From: Rhyacophila brunnea
Taxonomy: Eukaryota > Arthropoda > Insecta > Trichoptera > Rhyacophilidae
Assembly: GCA_022495005.1 (NCBI GenBank)
Contig: JAGYXB010000567.1
Span: 1-64,000 of the forward strand
Reading direction: 5' to 3'
Length of the DNA: 64,000 bases
Below, piece after piece: positions 1 through 10,344 of the stretch. Under the pieces are notes generated by a model. The model did not search any database. It worked only from the letters and a program-made list of their open reading frames with translations, and had not been told where the DNA came from. A program made the position numbers and the translations under genes. The first letter of the stretch is position 1. Every line of letters starts with the position of its first letter.

Positions 1-417
1 ATGTGGAGTTCCACTTTTTCAAATATCCTGGGACACACTTTAAACGTGATTTTTTTTCAATATTGGTACAAATTTTCGAAAAAACTATATATTTTCCAAA
101 AATATATAATGTAAGCTGTTGAAAACACTACGAATTTAATTTTACACACTCAAAATTAATGACGAAATCAGACTTTGTTTATTTGAATTTATGGGTGGGA
201 CATGGTAAAAACGCACTACCTTTCGATCTAAATAATCAATTAAAATATATACAGGTCAGATAGTTGTATTTAACTGATTGAATAGAGTAAATTAATAAAT
301 TTGCATGTTAAAAGTACATAACTTTCCAACATTTTATAATATAATAACTATGAAAAAATCAATCAAAGTCATGGGACATGCCAAAAACGCAATGTACAAA
401 CTTTGGCGAAAATGCCC
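1..417 (-). mobile_element. Partial copy of the unclassified TIR element (other copy at 57402-60242)
   Basis: Reads as the reverse complement of 57402-57821 with only small differences. It ends at 392-417 in the same 26-bp terminal repeat (tgtacaaactttggcgaaaa then tgccc). The window edge cuts off the rest. No protein-coding frame is present. Orientation is given relative to the complete copy. The target duplication cannot be tested because the other end is outside the window. Confidence 0.85.
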
Positions 418-448
418 AGATACATCTGAATTTATATGACACTATGCG

Positions 449-1013
449 TAGAGTTGGGTTTCGGGAATTTCCCGACGGGAATTCTCGAGAAATTTTCGAG
501 GTTTCATTCCCGAATCTCGAGAATTGAAATTTTTAACATTTCGTGAAATCCCGGATCTCGAGAATCTTTCCTCGGGATTCGGGATTTCTTTATTATCAAA
601 TATTCATTGAAAAAACGATTTTCTATATGAAAATAATGGACAGAATACACAAAACGTTTAAAGACTGATCGGGGCATTTAACACAATTAAGCCAACGTCG
701 ACACAAAATGAGCGCAATTTTTTCAAACATCAGGAAATTTTGAGTCTCAAAAACGTACGCGATTGTCAGTCTGTGTTTTTTGAATTTCTATTTTAATAAG
801 TAATGTTTTGAATTATTATTGTTTCCCTTCTTCTATTTTGTTTGTCATCTTACATAAATAAAAAAACATCTTTTTTTGGAATTGTCTTTTTTTACACTAA
901 TTTTAGGATTTTTACAGTTTTTTTTTTTAAATTTCCGGAGATTTCAAAATTTCATCATTTCGGGAAATCCCTAATCTCAAGATTGAGATTTTCTCGGGAA
1001 ATACCCAACTCTA
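449..1013. mobile_element. hAT-like MITE
   Basis: The ends form a terminal inverted repeat beginning tagagttgggt. The flanks are actatgcg and actatatg, an 8-bp target duplication with two differences. The interior is AT-rich, with runs of imperfect palindromes built from cgggaatttcccg and ctcgagaa. There is no transposase frame; the 62-residue frame at 842 is chance. An 8-bp duplication with a TAGAG-type end fits the hAT superfamily, which is an inference. Confidence 0.6.
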
Positions 1014-1291
1014 ACTATATGTTTTGCTGAAAGGCGCAAACCGTGAAGAAGCCCGTCTGAAGGCAAAATCATACGGGTCACGATCTTCAGTCATGATATC
1101 GCGACATATGAAAATATTAATAAAGGTTGTATATCATTGGTTTAGTTAGTTAGATGAACATGTTCAACTCATTGTGAATTTGAACCCAAAACAAGACAAG
1201 ACAAAGTAATTATTTAAATAAAAATATATGGCTATCAACTTTAGAACAAATTGGTGGAATGTAATATTATTGTACGTATTATGTATTTAAT

Positions 1292-1370
1292 GGTTACATG
1301 TAAATTGTACGTAAAACGTTTCACCGTGGCACAGTTCGCCATGAGCTTTCTTATCGGACAGAGATGACTA
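1292..1370 (+). repeat. Interspersed repeat, ggttacatgtaaattgtac family
   Basis: Shares a run of about 80 bp (start ggttacatgtaaattgtac, core caccgtggcacagttcgcc, end cttatcgga) with 10254-10333 on the minus strand and 31671-31757 on the plus strand. A diverged version lies at 9931-10005. At 9931-10333 the motif forms the two inverted ends of one element, so this copy is probably a solo end. Confidence 0.6.
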
Positions 1371-1372
1371 TA

Positions 1373-1483
1373 CTCATTAGCTCTGGGGCATTCATAAACA
1401 TATTACAAAGGCCCCTTTATTCGAATACAAAGGCCTTCTATATTATATCGAGCGCGACACCGGTGTCCCGTCTGAAACGGGTC
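1373..1483 (+). mobile_element. Half of a PIF/Harbinger-like MITE
   Basis: Closely matches the right half of the complete element at 6750-7070, from cattagctctggggc to gaaacggg. The left half is absent. It directly follows the repeat at 1292-1370, so one event may have truncated it. Confidence 0.65.
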
Positions 1484-2397
1484 TAAGTGTCGCTGACTTC
1501 AAACAAAGGAAGTTCGGGACCGAGATTGTTTGAAGAATTGTTTTGTAGTCGGCCATGCACTAAAATAATGAAATACAATGCTTATCTTGTAAACAAATTA
1601 GATAACTAAAAAGTACTTAGATCTATTAAAATTAAGTGAATGCGAACCCGAATTATTAATAAAATGTGGGCACTCGTGACGTGCATTAGTACAAAATAAA
1701 TATTGGGGGCTAAAAATACAAATGCGAAACAAATTTGCTTGCTCGAAAAACACTCAGGAAAAAAATACATTATTTTACGTACGTAGGATTCGCGATTATT
1801 TATTTACCTCGCAAATTACGACAGGAATGATAAATAGAGATTCGCAGCAGCGACGAATCTGTAAAAATAATTCGCCCCATTTATAATCGACAATCGCATG
1901 TAATCATTTAAATAAATACAAACAAAACCGAGATCTTTTATATCGGAAATGTGTTTTAATTTATTTCGTAATTCTGTCAGTTCGGCTGTCCTCTGAAACA
2001 ATTTGAAAAATTTCAAACTTCCCGCCCACGAAGATATCAAAACAAAGTATGGGAGTTATGGCTGTATTACACTGAACGACACAAGATCATCGCATTTTGG
2101 GTAATTGCAGAATAAACGTGGAAATGTTTATTTAAGATGATATTAAAATGTCGTTTAATTTGAGGTTCGGCGTCTTCTACTCTACGCCCCTTCCCCAAGC
2201 AACGCGATCCTCTGTGGGCCCTCTCTTCAGTCATGGACGTATAATCTGCCATGTTAATAACGGTGCGCCTCTTTCAAAATTTTGAGGGAGTGTTCCATAA
2301 CCAACGACAAACAATAGTCACAGATCATAGGTGAAGATAATGAAGTCTCACCAAACCACACCCAGTCTTAATTAATAAATCGTATCACGAGGCTCTG
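1484..2397. other. Gene-free AT-rich stretch
   Basis: Contains several frames of about 60-75 codons with no recognisable motif and AT-driven codon content. No repeat, promoter or RNA signal was recognised. Confidence 0.4.
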
Positions 2398-3255
2398 TGT
2401 TTATGTGAAGCATCAGCAGTGTTGTTTATGACTGGAAATGTCTAATAAAAACAGTTACCCTATACTGGGGAATCTACGCACTCTAGTGTGCTTTAATGAA
2501 GTGTGAGCATGGGAGAGAGGAGCACGAAAAATATACTTAAATATAAAACCAAAGCTAATAAAACTGCCAGATGAAGTCAAAATGAAGAGACCTTCATGTT
2601 CGCAGTAATGTCGCTGTAGGATTGGTTTGTCGAATAGACCAAATAGCAAATCTTCAGGAGATGAAAAACAATGTCATTATCCTATGTTTAAATACATGGA
2701 AAAATTTTAATTGTTGTTTTTACAGCATATGAATGCTGTATGCATTACAAAGCAATAAAGAAAAGGATGGTTCTAGTCCATTTAGTTTAGATACAAAAGG
2801 TCATTCTGCATTAAAAGGTCGATTTCGACAAAAACGGATATTCGACAAACCAATCATATAGCGACGATGACACCATATATTTCTAAATGCAACAAAATTG
2901 GCTTTGGTGGCGACTACGTCGGACGGTCCGACGAGCCCAACAGCTGGTTGTACCGACCAGCTCTTCGCTTTCCGTACACAAGGGAAACACAAACATATAC
3001 CTCTTGAAATCAACTGCCCGCACCACACTTGGCTTAGATGTGAAATATCAGCAGTATTTTTTAGCCTGGGAATATCTCAGGAGCAAATAAAAAAGACTAA
3101 GGTCGCCACGCACTCACGGAGTGCTTTGACTCATTCTAACACAAAGTATTTAGAGAGGAGGATAGTGGACTAACAAAAAATAGACGAAAAACAAAGCTAA
3201 AACAATAGACATAACTATGAGAAGTGATCTCCATGTCCGCAGTGAGACGCCCCAA
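2398..3255. repeat. Diverged direct repeat pair
   Basis: About 215 bp at 2398-2620 is similar to 3036-3250. Shared pieces in the same order are atcagcagt, cgcactc...gtgctttaa/gac, gagagagga, aaagctaa and ccatgt/ttcatgt followed by ccgcagt/tcgcagt. The space between has two small hairpins: cgtcgga/tccgacg at about 2918-2935 and agctggt/accagct at about 2941-2965. The open frames here (67-91 codons) show no known domain. It is probably two old copies of one unclassified element. Confidence 0.4.
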
Positions 3256-4149
3256 ATATTTTAAAAGCTATAATCCTTTGTCACAATGGGCCGAACAACT
3301 GGATGGACGAACTTGAGCATACATATTTTGGTACACTCCCACATGGTTTACATTTTACAATTTACATCCTATAGTTCTCTGCCACATGATCATGTTGGTC
3401 AGGCGAGGTCAGGTCAGGTCAGTCCAAGCTCATAGAGCTTAGCAGCAAATCCACTTTGTCCAGTCAAAAATTTACCGGTGTAGTCGTCAGAAGTACATGT
3501 CAAGAATGATTTCAAAATCAAAAACAAAGACGAAAAAATGAGGAAAGGAATGTGGCCAAGGCTAAATAGTTAGACCCAAAATTGGATCTTCGTGTCAGGT
3601 AGACCGTGGAATATAATAGAGTTGAATACGTCGGTGTAATACGGTGACGCGATCACGCGGTGAAAATTTTAATATTAATTGGCAAAATGGTAAATGTTTA
3701 AGATTCAGTTTTTTGGCAGACTGCCAAGACAGTCTTCGCAGACGAATTAGTATCGGACGAATCTAATGGAGGCAGGAATGGGGTTTTTAAAATTTAAATA
3801 GGTGATAGGAACACATTTTTTTTAATACCGCCCAGCGATTTGCGTTTCAAATGCTAATAAAATACCACTACATGTTGCAATTCCTGCAATTACTTCGATT
3901 GCCTTGATGAAGGCGGTTTCGCTTGTTTTGTTTGTTGTCATGGTGCAAACATGTACTTATTTGCCAAGCATGATTAAAACGAACTGTTTACTCACTTCCT
4001 TATTAGTATTCACTTTACTTTACTTCAAAATTCGAAAGCACTGTTCTTTTTAAGCACTTGGAAACCAAACTGAGGAATACATGTTAATAATATTTGTACT
4101 ATTTAGATCCAAGCTTTTATCGAATACGACACATTTACTGGCATACGAT
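3256..4149. other. Gene-free stretch with a short GGTCA tandem repeat
   Basis: Mostly AT-rich without a convincing frame. At about 3400-3420 there are three tandem copies of a ggtca pentamer. They resemble nuclear-receptor half sites but are equally likely to be a simple repeat. A tail like that of the common SINE (tgatcatgttgg) sits just upstream, near 3385. Confidence 0.35.
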
Positions 4150-4230
4150 GTGATCGTGAAACCAATAGTTATAATATATGGGTGTGAAATACAAACCCTA
4201 ACGAAGTAACATGACAAGGCTATCAAAATT
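4150..4230 (+). pseudogene. Short relic of a non-LTR reverse transcriptase
   Basis: Reads VKPIVIIYGCEIQTLTK then a stop. This resembles the (V)xPxxxYGCETWxLTK motif downstream of the polymerase core of RTE-type and related LINE reverse transcriptases. It lies just upstream of a different RTE tail and is probably an independent older insertion. The relic is only about 20 codons, so the call is tentative. Confidence 0.35.
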
Positions 4231-4253
4231 CTTCAAGTATACGTGGACCAAGG

Positions 4254-4800
4254 GTGCCAGCATCGGTACGAACAACGAGATCTTCAGACATCGAACAATT
4301 TAATCCCCGTATAGCTAATATCTTCAAAAGTGACCTTCCACTGTGTCTAAAGCGCAAAGTGTTCAACCAGTGTGTGCTTCCCGTGATCACATATGCGTGT
4401 GAAACATGGACCCTAAGTAAAAGAGAGATCCAGAAACTTAGAGTAGCACATGCATATTGCATGCTGAGCATAACGCGAAAGGACAAAAAGAGGAATGAGT
4501 GGTTAAGCAGACAAGGGTTTGCGATGTAATAGAGTTTATTAAAATCTTTAAATGGAGATGGGCTAGACACATAGCTCGAAGAAGAGACAATCGTTGGACA
4601 AATCTAGTCATCCAGTGGTATCCAAGAAGTAAAAAATGTCCGCAAGGTAGACCTATAGGCCGCTGGATCGATGAAATGATAAAGTTCTACGGAAGTACGC
4701 GGCAACTCAATACACATGACCGAGAGAAGTGGACGCAGCTTGAAGAGGCCTTCACCCAGCAGTGGATAGATTTAGGCTGATGATAGTTAATATCTTGAAG
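4254..4800 (+). pseudogene. 3' end of an RTE-like LINE reverse transcriptase
   Basis: Two overlapping frames (4254-4529 and 4499-4780) together give the C-terminal part of an RTE-type endonuclease/reverse transcriptase. The order is FKSDLPLCLKRKVFNQCVLP, YACETWTLSKREIQKL, the KWRWARHIAR segment, NRWTNLVIQWYP, GRP..RWIDEMIKF, and a DREKW...W end. A frameshift near 4505 separates the halves. The endonuclease and the catalytic YADD/FADD core are missing, so this is a 5'-truncated dead copy. The stop is followed by tgatgatag, as expected for the TGA-rich 3' end of RTE elements. Related tails lie at 9695, 20261 and 51190. Confidence 0.85.
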
Positions 4801-6746
4801 GTGCAAAATCTCAGATGGGCGGTCTCGTTATTAGATTCGGTGGATCTATCCAATGACATTAATATGGACGAAGCATCTAGAAAATAAAATGACACTCACT
4901 TTGTGTCGGGTCTGCCGGATGGCGAAATTCATATTTTAATATCGGTATCCTACGCTCAAATGAACATTCTGCTTGCAAGCGGTCTGGCGACACCGCTGGG
5001 TCTGCCCATACAAAATTTCTGACTGTCAGGTTTCGACTCCACCGTTATTATTGTGTTACAAAATGCCAATGTGCCTAGTTAAAAATTGTAAAAAAATCTA
5101 CTAAACACTCCAAGAAAGATGGGATATCACTTTGCATGTGTTAGTATTATTTATTATTTATAAAATGCCATTTTAAGATATTGATGAATTTATTCAATGC
5201 AATTGAATGACAGGAACCATTGGACAGTCAGTCGCCTGTGATTCGCTGGGCTCACTTGCGTCTAATCTCCGAGAAGTCGTAAGTAACCGAGAATCTGTTT
5301 CTAACGCAATGAGTCATGACACTAATACGCCATTACAATAAAGGTTATATTACTATAAACTCTCGAAGCTTGTATCGCATAATAGAAACGGATACGTCAA
5401 TGGTCACGTGACATCTACCTATACATCTGTGAATGACTTTCATGCACAATTTCTCGTGCGCGCCGGGTATGAAGTGAGTCGTCCATTTAATATGTCATTG
5501 GATCTATCTATATTCTATAGCTTGCCGTAAGGCCTTGGTGACCCCCGGATTAAAATGGCGGACAACGCAAGGATAGACGCGGAGAGGCTGAGTGTTATCG
5601 ACTTGAGAAAAAGAGAGTAAGCTTGAACTAGAGATACGTGTAGGACGGTGGTGCAGTTTTGATCGTGACAGCTTTTGATCGTTCGGCCCTACCTATTCGA
5701 CACGTTCACTGCGAATAAAATAGCACACCTGATACAGAGTAAGTACCTACTGATACCAAATAATATTTATTATATTATCATAATGCCTAAATCCCCCATC
5801 AAAAATCCTCCAATCGACAGAGTTGGGAATATAATGATATTATTGTAATTGTAAATGAGTAAAGGCTAGACCAGGATGCACGCACAGCGAAACAAACAAA
5901 AAGAAAGTTACCGTTATCTGTTTCTGGGCGGACGAAGGGTCGAGAGTAGGTACGGTCAGTCGGTATCCTACCCTTGAGCCTTGAACGACGCCTTTAAATA
6001 CGATTTGCCACCTTTTTGCGCGTGCGTGCGTTTACAAATGTTATTAATTGTTACTTGTCAAGCGAAATATACTTACGTAATGTCCCTGAGCCAGTGTTTT
6101 TAATAAGTGTAAATCAACACCCTACTTAAACCCCTACCCTTCACTACCTACCTGGAAATTTGCGAAATTTAGCGGACTATCGAAACCCTATACTTTGTTA
6201 ATAAAATTGCATGGTTTATAAATTAAAAATATTGAAATTAATTGAATTTATATGACATTTGAAAAATAGATAGGTAATAAACAGTTCGTCTCAATCATGC
6301 CCGGAAGACTTGGAAGTTGTAAGACGGTGAACAAACGAGATTAATCCTCTTGATGTAAAAATGGCTAATTGATTAAACTGCGCTTTTGAACAATTAAAAT
6401 TCGATTTAACTTTGCATGCTGTGATATTTTGAATAAAATATTATATTAAACGCCGTGAAAACACATAAATATTCTTTATTGCGAAAGATTTGCTTTGTGT
6501 TGTCAACAAGTCCGCCGACTTTTATACTTTTAATTAACGAGCTGACACTGTGGATTGTATTTCTAAAATATTTACACAATCGCGGTTTTTATTCTTCATT
6601 TTAATTTTATCTCTTGTATATTTTATTAAAGTGGGTATTTTAATTTTTGTGAGAAGCATGCGCCATAGTATTATTAATAATGCTTGCTGATTTTTGTGGT
6701 TCGCTTCGTAAGTAAACACGGTGCAGTACCTAGTACCTACATGGTC
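4801..6746. other. Gene-free stretch
   Basis: AT-rich with mixed-composition patches at 4890-5030 and 5530-5760. No frame longer than about 60 codons has recognisable features. Nothing else could be supported. Confidence 0.35.
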
Positions 6747-6749
6747 TTA

Positions 6750-7070
6750 GGGCCGTTTCAGACGGGGCACCGGTGTCGTGCTCGTATATAATAAGGAGGC
6801 CTTTGTATTCGAATAAAGGGGCCCTTTTTGTATTATGTTTATGAACGCCCCAAAGCTAAAGTCAACGCGTGTTCGGTACACTTTTTCGTCGGCCGATACA
6901 CTTGTTTTTATTACCGCAGCCAGTTTAATGTTCTAATTTATAACGCGAAATTATGCGTTGACTCATTAGCTCTGGGGCGTTCATAAACATAATACAGACC
7001 CCTTTATTCGAATACAAGGGCCTCCTATATTATATCGAGCGGGACACCGGTGTCCCGTCTGAAACGGGCC
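6750..7070. mobile_element. PIF/Harbinger-like MITE, complete
   Basis: Two inverted arms of about 100 bp run from gggccgtttcagacggggca to its mirror image ending in gaaacgggcc. Each arm also carries a gtattcgaataaaggggyc block and a ctctggggcgttcataaac block. The element is 321 bp and is flanked by TTA at 6747-6749 and 7071-7073. TTA duplication plus a GGGCC-type end is the usual signature of PIF/Harbinger. There is no coding capacity. Confidence 0.8.
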
Positions 7071-7390
7071 TTATTCTGTACTGCAAAAGCCTACGAAGTA
7101 TAACTTCCATATTTTACAGTTATGGCAAAGACAATGCGTTATAAATTGACACTCTTTTCTCTGATCCTTAGCCCAGTCGCACATTGAAAATTGTCTCGAC
7201 TGGGATTTCATGGGGTCATGAATCAAAACTAGGCACGACATGCAACTTTCTTCCGTGCGCATGCAGGGACAGTGACGTCACACGGCAAGCAAAAAAGTAC
7301 GACATTTCGGGATTATACATGCGCTGTGATTCGGGTGAAATTTGGTGCAAGCGACAGAAGTTTTTTTTTTAAATAAAAGGTTTCAATTAA

Positions 7391-7674
7391 GGAACTCAGA
7401 AATAATGGGAACTGAAATACCTAACGGGTGTGGAGAAGCAGGCAGCCGGTCTCGAGTGCGGAAGAATACGGGATAAACTTAAACACGTGTCAAGAATACG
7501 TCATACGTCGAATACTGACAACTGCTCTCGGTTTATGCAATGACTACTGTGTATTGAAGGTTGCTACACACACTATTGCACGTCTGAAATGCGTGGTTCA
7601 TTTTCGTAGGACACTCACACATTCAAAAACCTGCGTCAAAATGTACTGTATTTGGGATAGAGCCTATCGGAATT
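7391..7674 (+). repeat. Unclassified interspersed repeat (ggaactcagaaataatggga family)
   Basis: About 285 bp shared with 35584-35868 on the same strand, and in part with 53908-54035 on the other strand. All begin ggaactcagaaataatggga and share ctctcggtttatgca and aggacactcacacattcaaa. A 142-codon frame spans 7428-7856, but it is not kept in the other copies and has no domain, so I do not call a gene. Confidence 0.6.
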
Positions 7675-8155
7675 ATATTGTGGTTGCAATCATGCGGTGT
7701 GCGGCGGTAAATTTATTTCTTACGTGTGTTTTTGTGAATGCCAACAAAATCACATCGACATATTCGGCGTGTTGCAGTCGAGACGAGTTTATATGTGCGA
7801 GCCGGCTTCCATTTTTCTACGGTAAAAGAAGCGAGGATATCAACTTAAGGCGTTGAGAATTTATTGGAAATAAAAACTTCTATAATACATTGGAAAGCAT
7901 AATATAACAGTTTTATCATCAGCAGAAAATCGTTCTAAAACGTTGAAAAATATATCCAAATGGGAATACCTATCAACCCTATCTAAATTGTCCAAACCCT
8001 CTCGCTATGAATGACTACTAGGTACCTAAAAGCAAAAATACCGATGTTTTTTTTAACAGAGCTTGCGCAGAAGTATTCTATGATAACCAACACGCAAACA
8101 TCTAACGACTTTCATAATGTTGTGTTGTTTATTTAATGTCACATGAAAACACCAA
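7675..8155. other. Gene-free stretch
   Basis: The last part of a chance frame to 7856 and AT-rich DNA with no recognisable signal. Confidence 0.3.
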
Positions 8156-8238
8156 CGATGGCCGCGTGGCTTAAGCGCCGGCCTAGTGTCGAGGGTCCCA
8201 GGTTCGAATCCTGGGTCTGGCAAATACCCATATTGTTT

Positions 8239-8462
8239 GGTACTGTTCGGTTATACCGGAGCCAGCGGAAAACGCATTTTGAAAATAGCCGATAAACTGG
8301 ATTATTTGTTAGGTTAACCTAACCAAACCTAACCTAACCTAACCTAACCTAACCTAACCCAACCTAACCGAACCTAAACTAACCCAAACTAACAAATAAT
8401 CCAGTTTATCGACTATTTTCAAAATGCGTTTTCCGCTGGCTCCGGTATAACCGAACAGTACC
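8239..8462. mobile_element. Fold-back MITE with central (CCTAA)n, inside the SINE
   Basis: Arms of about 75 bp run from ggtactgttcggttatacc inward to ccagtttatcgactattttc and form a near-perfect inverted repeat. The flanks are tattgttt at 8231-8238 and 8463-8470, an exact 8-bp duplication. The centre at 8309-8393 is CCTAA-type repeat. A relative at 41913-42098 has ggtacacg ends and an almost exact 8-bp duplication. Further relatives are at 10084-10195 and 42509-42671. Confidence 0.85.
8309..8393. repeat. Telomere-like (CCTAA)n tract
   Basis: Several exact tandem CCTAA units with flanking variants (ccaaa, cccaa, ccgaa). CCTAA is the complement of the usual insect telomere unit TTAGG. The tract lies strictly between the arms of the MITE at 8239-8462, so it moved in with that element or grew within it; it is not a chromosome end. 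Confidence 0.8.
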
Positions 8463-8587
8463 TATTGTTTTTCAATTAGTGTATGAGTCAGAGTATGGAC
8501 CTAATAGATTGAGCAAGTGGCTGACATCCATTTCTCGTAAAAATATATCTGTTAATACAAACCTCCACTCTGTGGAGGCCCATATGA

Positions 8588-9156
8588 CAGTGGCGAAGGG
8601 TGGAGGTAGGCTGTTAAGACACGCCATTAATAATGCACATAAAATGTTGTTAGTCATACTTATTTGTTTTTATTGCACTAAGACTACAATTTACAGTTGG
8701 TGGTGGTTAGTTTTTTAAAAATCAATTAAACACTGCCTAAACCAAGCCATAATAGTTTTGGTATATTTTGGGCGATAAGACAAAATTGTGCACACTTTTT
8801 CATTCATATTTATTTGTTTTCGTTGGATTAAGAATACATATAACACATATTGTTGGTTCATTTTTTTAAATTCATTAAGTCCTGCCTAAACCAAACTGTA
8901 ATAGATAAAAAAATATTATTCTATCAATAAATATCCAAAGTTATGTATGATTTAATTGCATATATTTTTAGATAGACGAGTATTTTTTGATTATTATGGC
9001 TTGGTTTCGCAGGGTTTGATTGAATTTTAAAAACTAACCAACACCATCGGTAAATTGTAGTCTTATTTCAATGAAAACAAATACATATGACTGACAAAGT
9101 TTAATGTGCACTATTTATGGCGGATCTTAACAGCCTACCTCCACCCTTCGCCACTG
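8588..9156. mobile_element. hAT non-autonomous element (cagtggcgaagggtggaggt family)
   Basis: A 569-bp element with ends cagtggcgaagggtggaggt and its mirror image, and long inverted arms that include the gtgcac block and accaaRccataata. The flanks are ccatatga at 8580-8587 and 9157-9164, an exact 8-bp duplication. No transposase. Other copies are at 38345, 39835, 53222 and an internal piece at 46630. Confidence 0.9.
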
Positions 9157-9195
9157 CCATATGATCATGTTAGGATCGGACATGGCTGAAAGAAA

Positions 9196-9694
9196 AAAAA
9201 AGAAGAATACATTGAGTAGGTATTTACCTTGTTTACGGACAAAATTATAGGAAAATAATAATTGGTAAGCCATACTTCGCAAATCAAAAAATAATCGCAA
9301 ATGTTAACTAATGATCAATGCACAGCGTGGTCAAAGAAAGAAAATATTCCACAGCAAACGTATAGGTACCTATACCCTATACCTAATAAAAATAATTTTG
9401 AGGTAAAGGTTAATTCCACAGAAGTATTCTTGGTTACACCAAGCACTGTACAGGAATTTTGTTCATCGCTTCCGAGAAATGCATTAGCAGAGCGGATGTT
9501 TTTTTTAGATAATGTAACAAAAGAAACAGTAGAAAAGCATCAAGAGTGTTCGAGGGGGGCATTTTTTTGCACGTTCGAGGGATAAAAAGGTAAAATCCAC
9601 ATGGGAAAATTTTATGGATCCGCTAAAACGCAGAAAAAAATCAGCTGAGTTTTTTTGACAGTCTGGTTGATCTAGCAACGGTCGACACCAATAC
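9196..9694. other. Gene-free stretch
   Basis: Contains a 94-codon plus-strand frame (9301-9585) without known motifs. Its composition matches the surrounding DNA and no splice or promoter context is visible. It could be part of an unrecognised element, but I do not call a gene. Confidence 0.3.
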
Positions 9695-9914
9695 CACAAT
9701 ATTATCATCATCGTCAGCCTGCATCTACACACTGCTGGATGGAGGCCCCTCCAAGCTGATTCCACTTCTCTCGGTCCTGTGCGTTGCGTTGCCACGTAGT
9801 TCCGCTGATTTTTATCATTTTATCAATCCAGCGGTCTCTAGGTCTACCTTGCGAATGTTTTGTATCTCTTGGATACCACTGGATTACTAAATTTGTCCAA
9901 CGATTTTCTATCAT
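9695..9914 (-). pseudogene. 3' end of an RTE-like LINE reverse transcriptase
   Basis: The minus-strand frame reads NRWTNLVIQWYP, GRPRDRWIDKMIK and DREKWNQL up to a stop, followed by tgacgatgatgataat. It is the last 65 or so residues of the RTE-like protein also seen at 4254, 20261 and 51190. Everything upstream is missing, so it is a severely 5'-truncated copy. Confidence 0.85.
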
Positions 9915-9930
9915 AATATTATAACTATTC

Positions 9931-10333
9931 GTAAACTTGTACGTATGCAGTTCGCCGAATCACACTTCGCCGTGAAATTTTGTATCGGAAATATATGGCC
10001 GTATATTAAATATTTGGGTCGTATAATAGTACTGATAAATTCATGTCTGAATAAAACACGGTTCTTGTTGGTTTACACGTTACAGGAAGCCAGCTGCAAA
10101 CAAATTTTGAAAATAACCAATATACTGAATTATTTGTTAAGTTAGGTTAGCTTAGGTTTGCATTCTTGAATTCATGAATTTTGTAAAAAATCAGCTATGA
10201 AAATTGAATCAATGTTCATATTGAATCTAATAAAATTGAATACCGTATAGTATACGGTTATCTCTTTCCGATAAGAAAGCTCACGGCGAACTGTGCTACG
10301 GTGAAATTTTTTAAGTACAATTTACATGTAACC
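9931..10333. mobile_element. MITE with about 75-bp terminal inverted repeats
   Basis: The right end at 10254-10333, read on the minus strand (ggttacatgtaaattgtact, then cagttcgccgtgagc and ttatcgga), matches the diverged left end at 9931-10005 (gtaaacttgtacgtatg, cttcgccgtgaa, tatcgga). This makes a 400-bp inverted-repeat element. A second MITE is nested at 10084-10195. Solo ends lie at 1292 and 31671. Confidence 0.55.
10084..10195 (+). mobile_element. Fragment of the ggaagccagcggcaaac MITE family
   Basis: Starts aggaagccagctgcaaacaa and continues through a tactgaattatttgttaagt block and cattcttgaattcatgaatt, as in 41913-42098 and 42509-42671. The right arm has decayed. It lies inside the element at 9931-10333. 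Confidence 0.6.
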
Positions 10334-10344
10334 ACATAATTGAC

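Larger units (their letters stand above)
8156..9195 (+). mobile_element. tRNA-derived SINE, interrupted by two DNA elements
   Basis: The head at about 8156-8225 is tRNA-like, with an A-box-like gtggcttaagcgcc and a perfect B-box ggttcgaatcc, followed by tgggtctggcaaat. The body resumes at 8463-8587 (ttttcaatt, gagcaagtggctgacatcca, tctgtggaggccc) and at 9157-9195 (atgttaggatcggacatgg, then an A-rich tail). The interruptions at 8239-8462 and 8588-9156 each have 8-bp duplications made from SINE sequence, so the SINE is older than both. Related copies lie at 11615, 16551 (minus), 45340 and 60604. Confidence 0.85.

Noticed and set aside
3400..3422. Nuclear receptor response element from ggtca repeats
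   Set aside because: A three-unit pentamer repeat has no proper half-site spacing and is most simply a short tandem repeat.
4223..4570. 115-codon minus-strand frame
   Set aside because: Antisense shadow of the RTE tail read on the plus strand.
7428..7856. 142-codon frame as a host gene
   Set aside because: It lies largely in a dispersed repeat and the related copies do not preserve the frame; no domain is visible.
8309..8393. Real chromosome end or ancient fusion point
   Set aside because: The CCTAA tract lies precisely between the inverted arms of a MITE with target duplications, so it was carried in by, or grew within, that element.
9301..9585. 94-codon frame as a small gene
   Set aside because: No motif, no promoter or splice context, and composition equal to the surrounding DNA.
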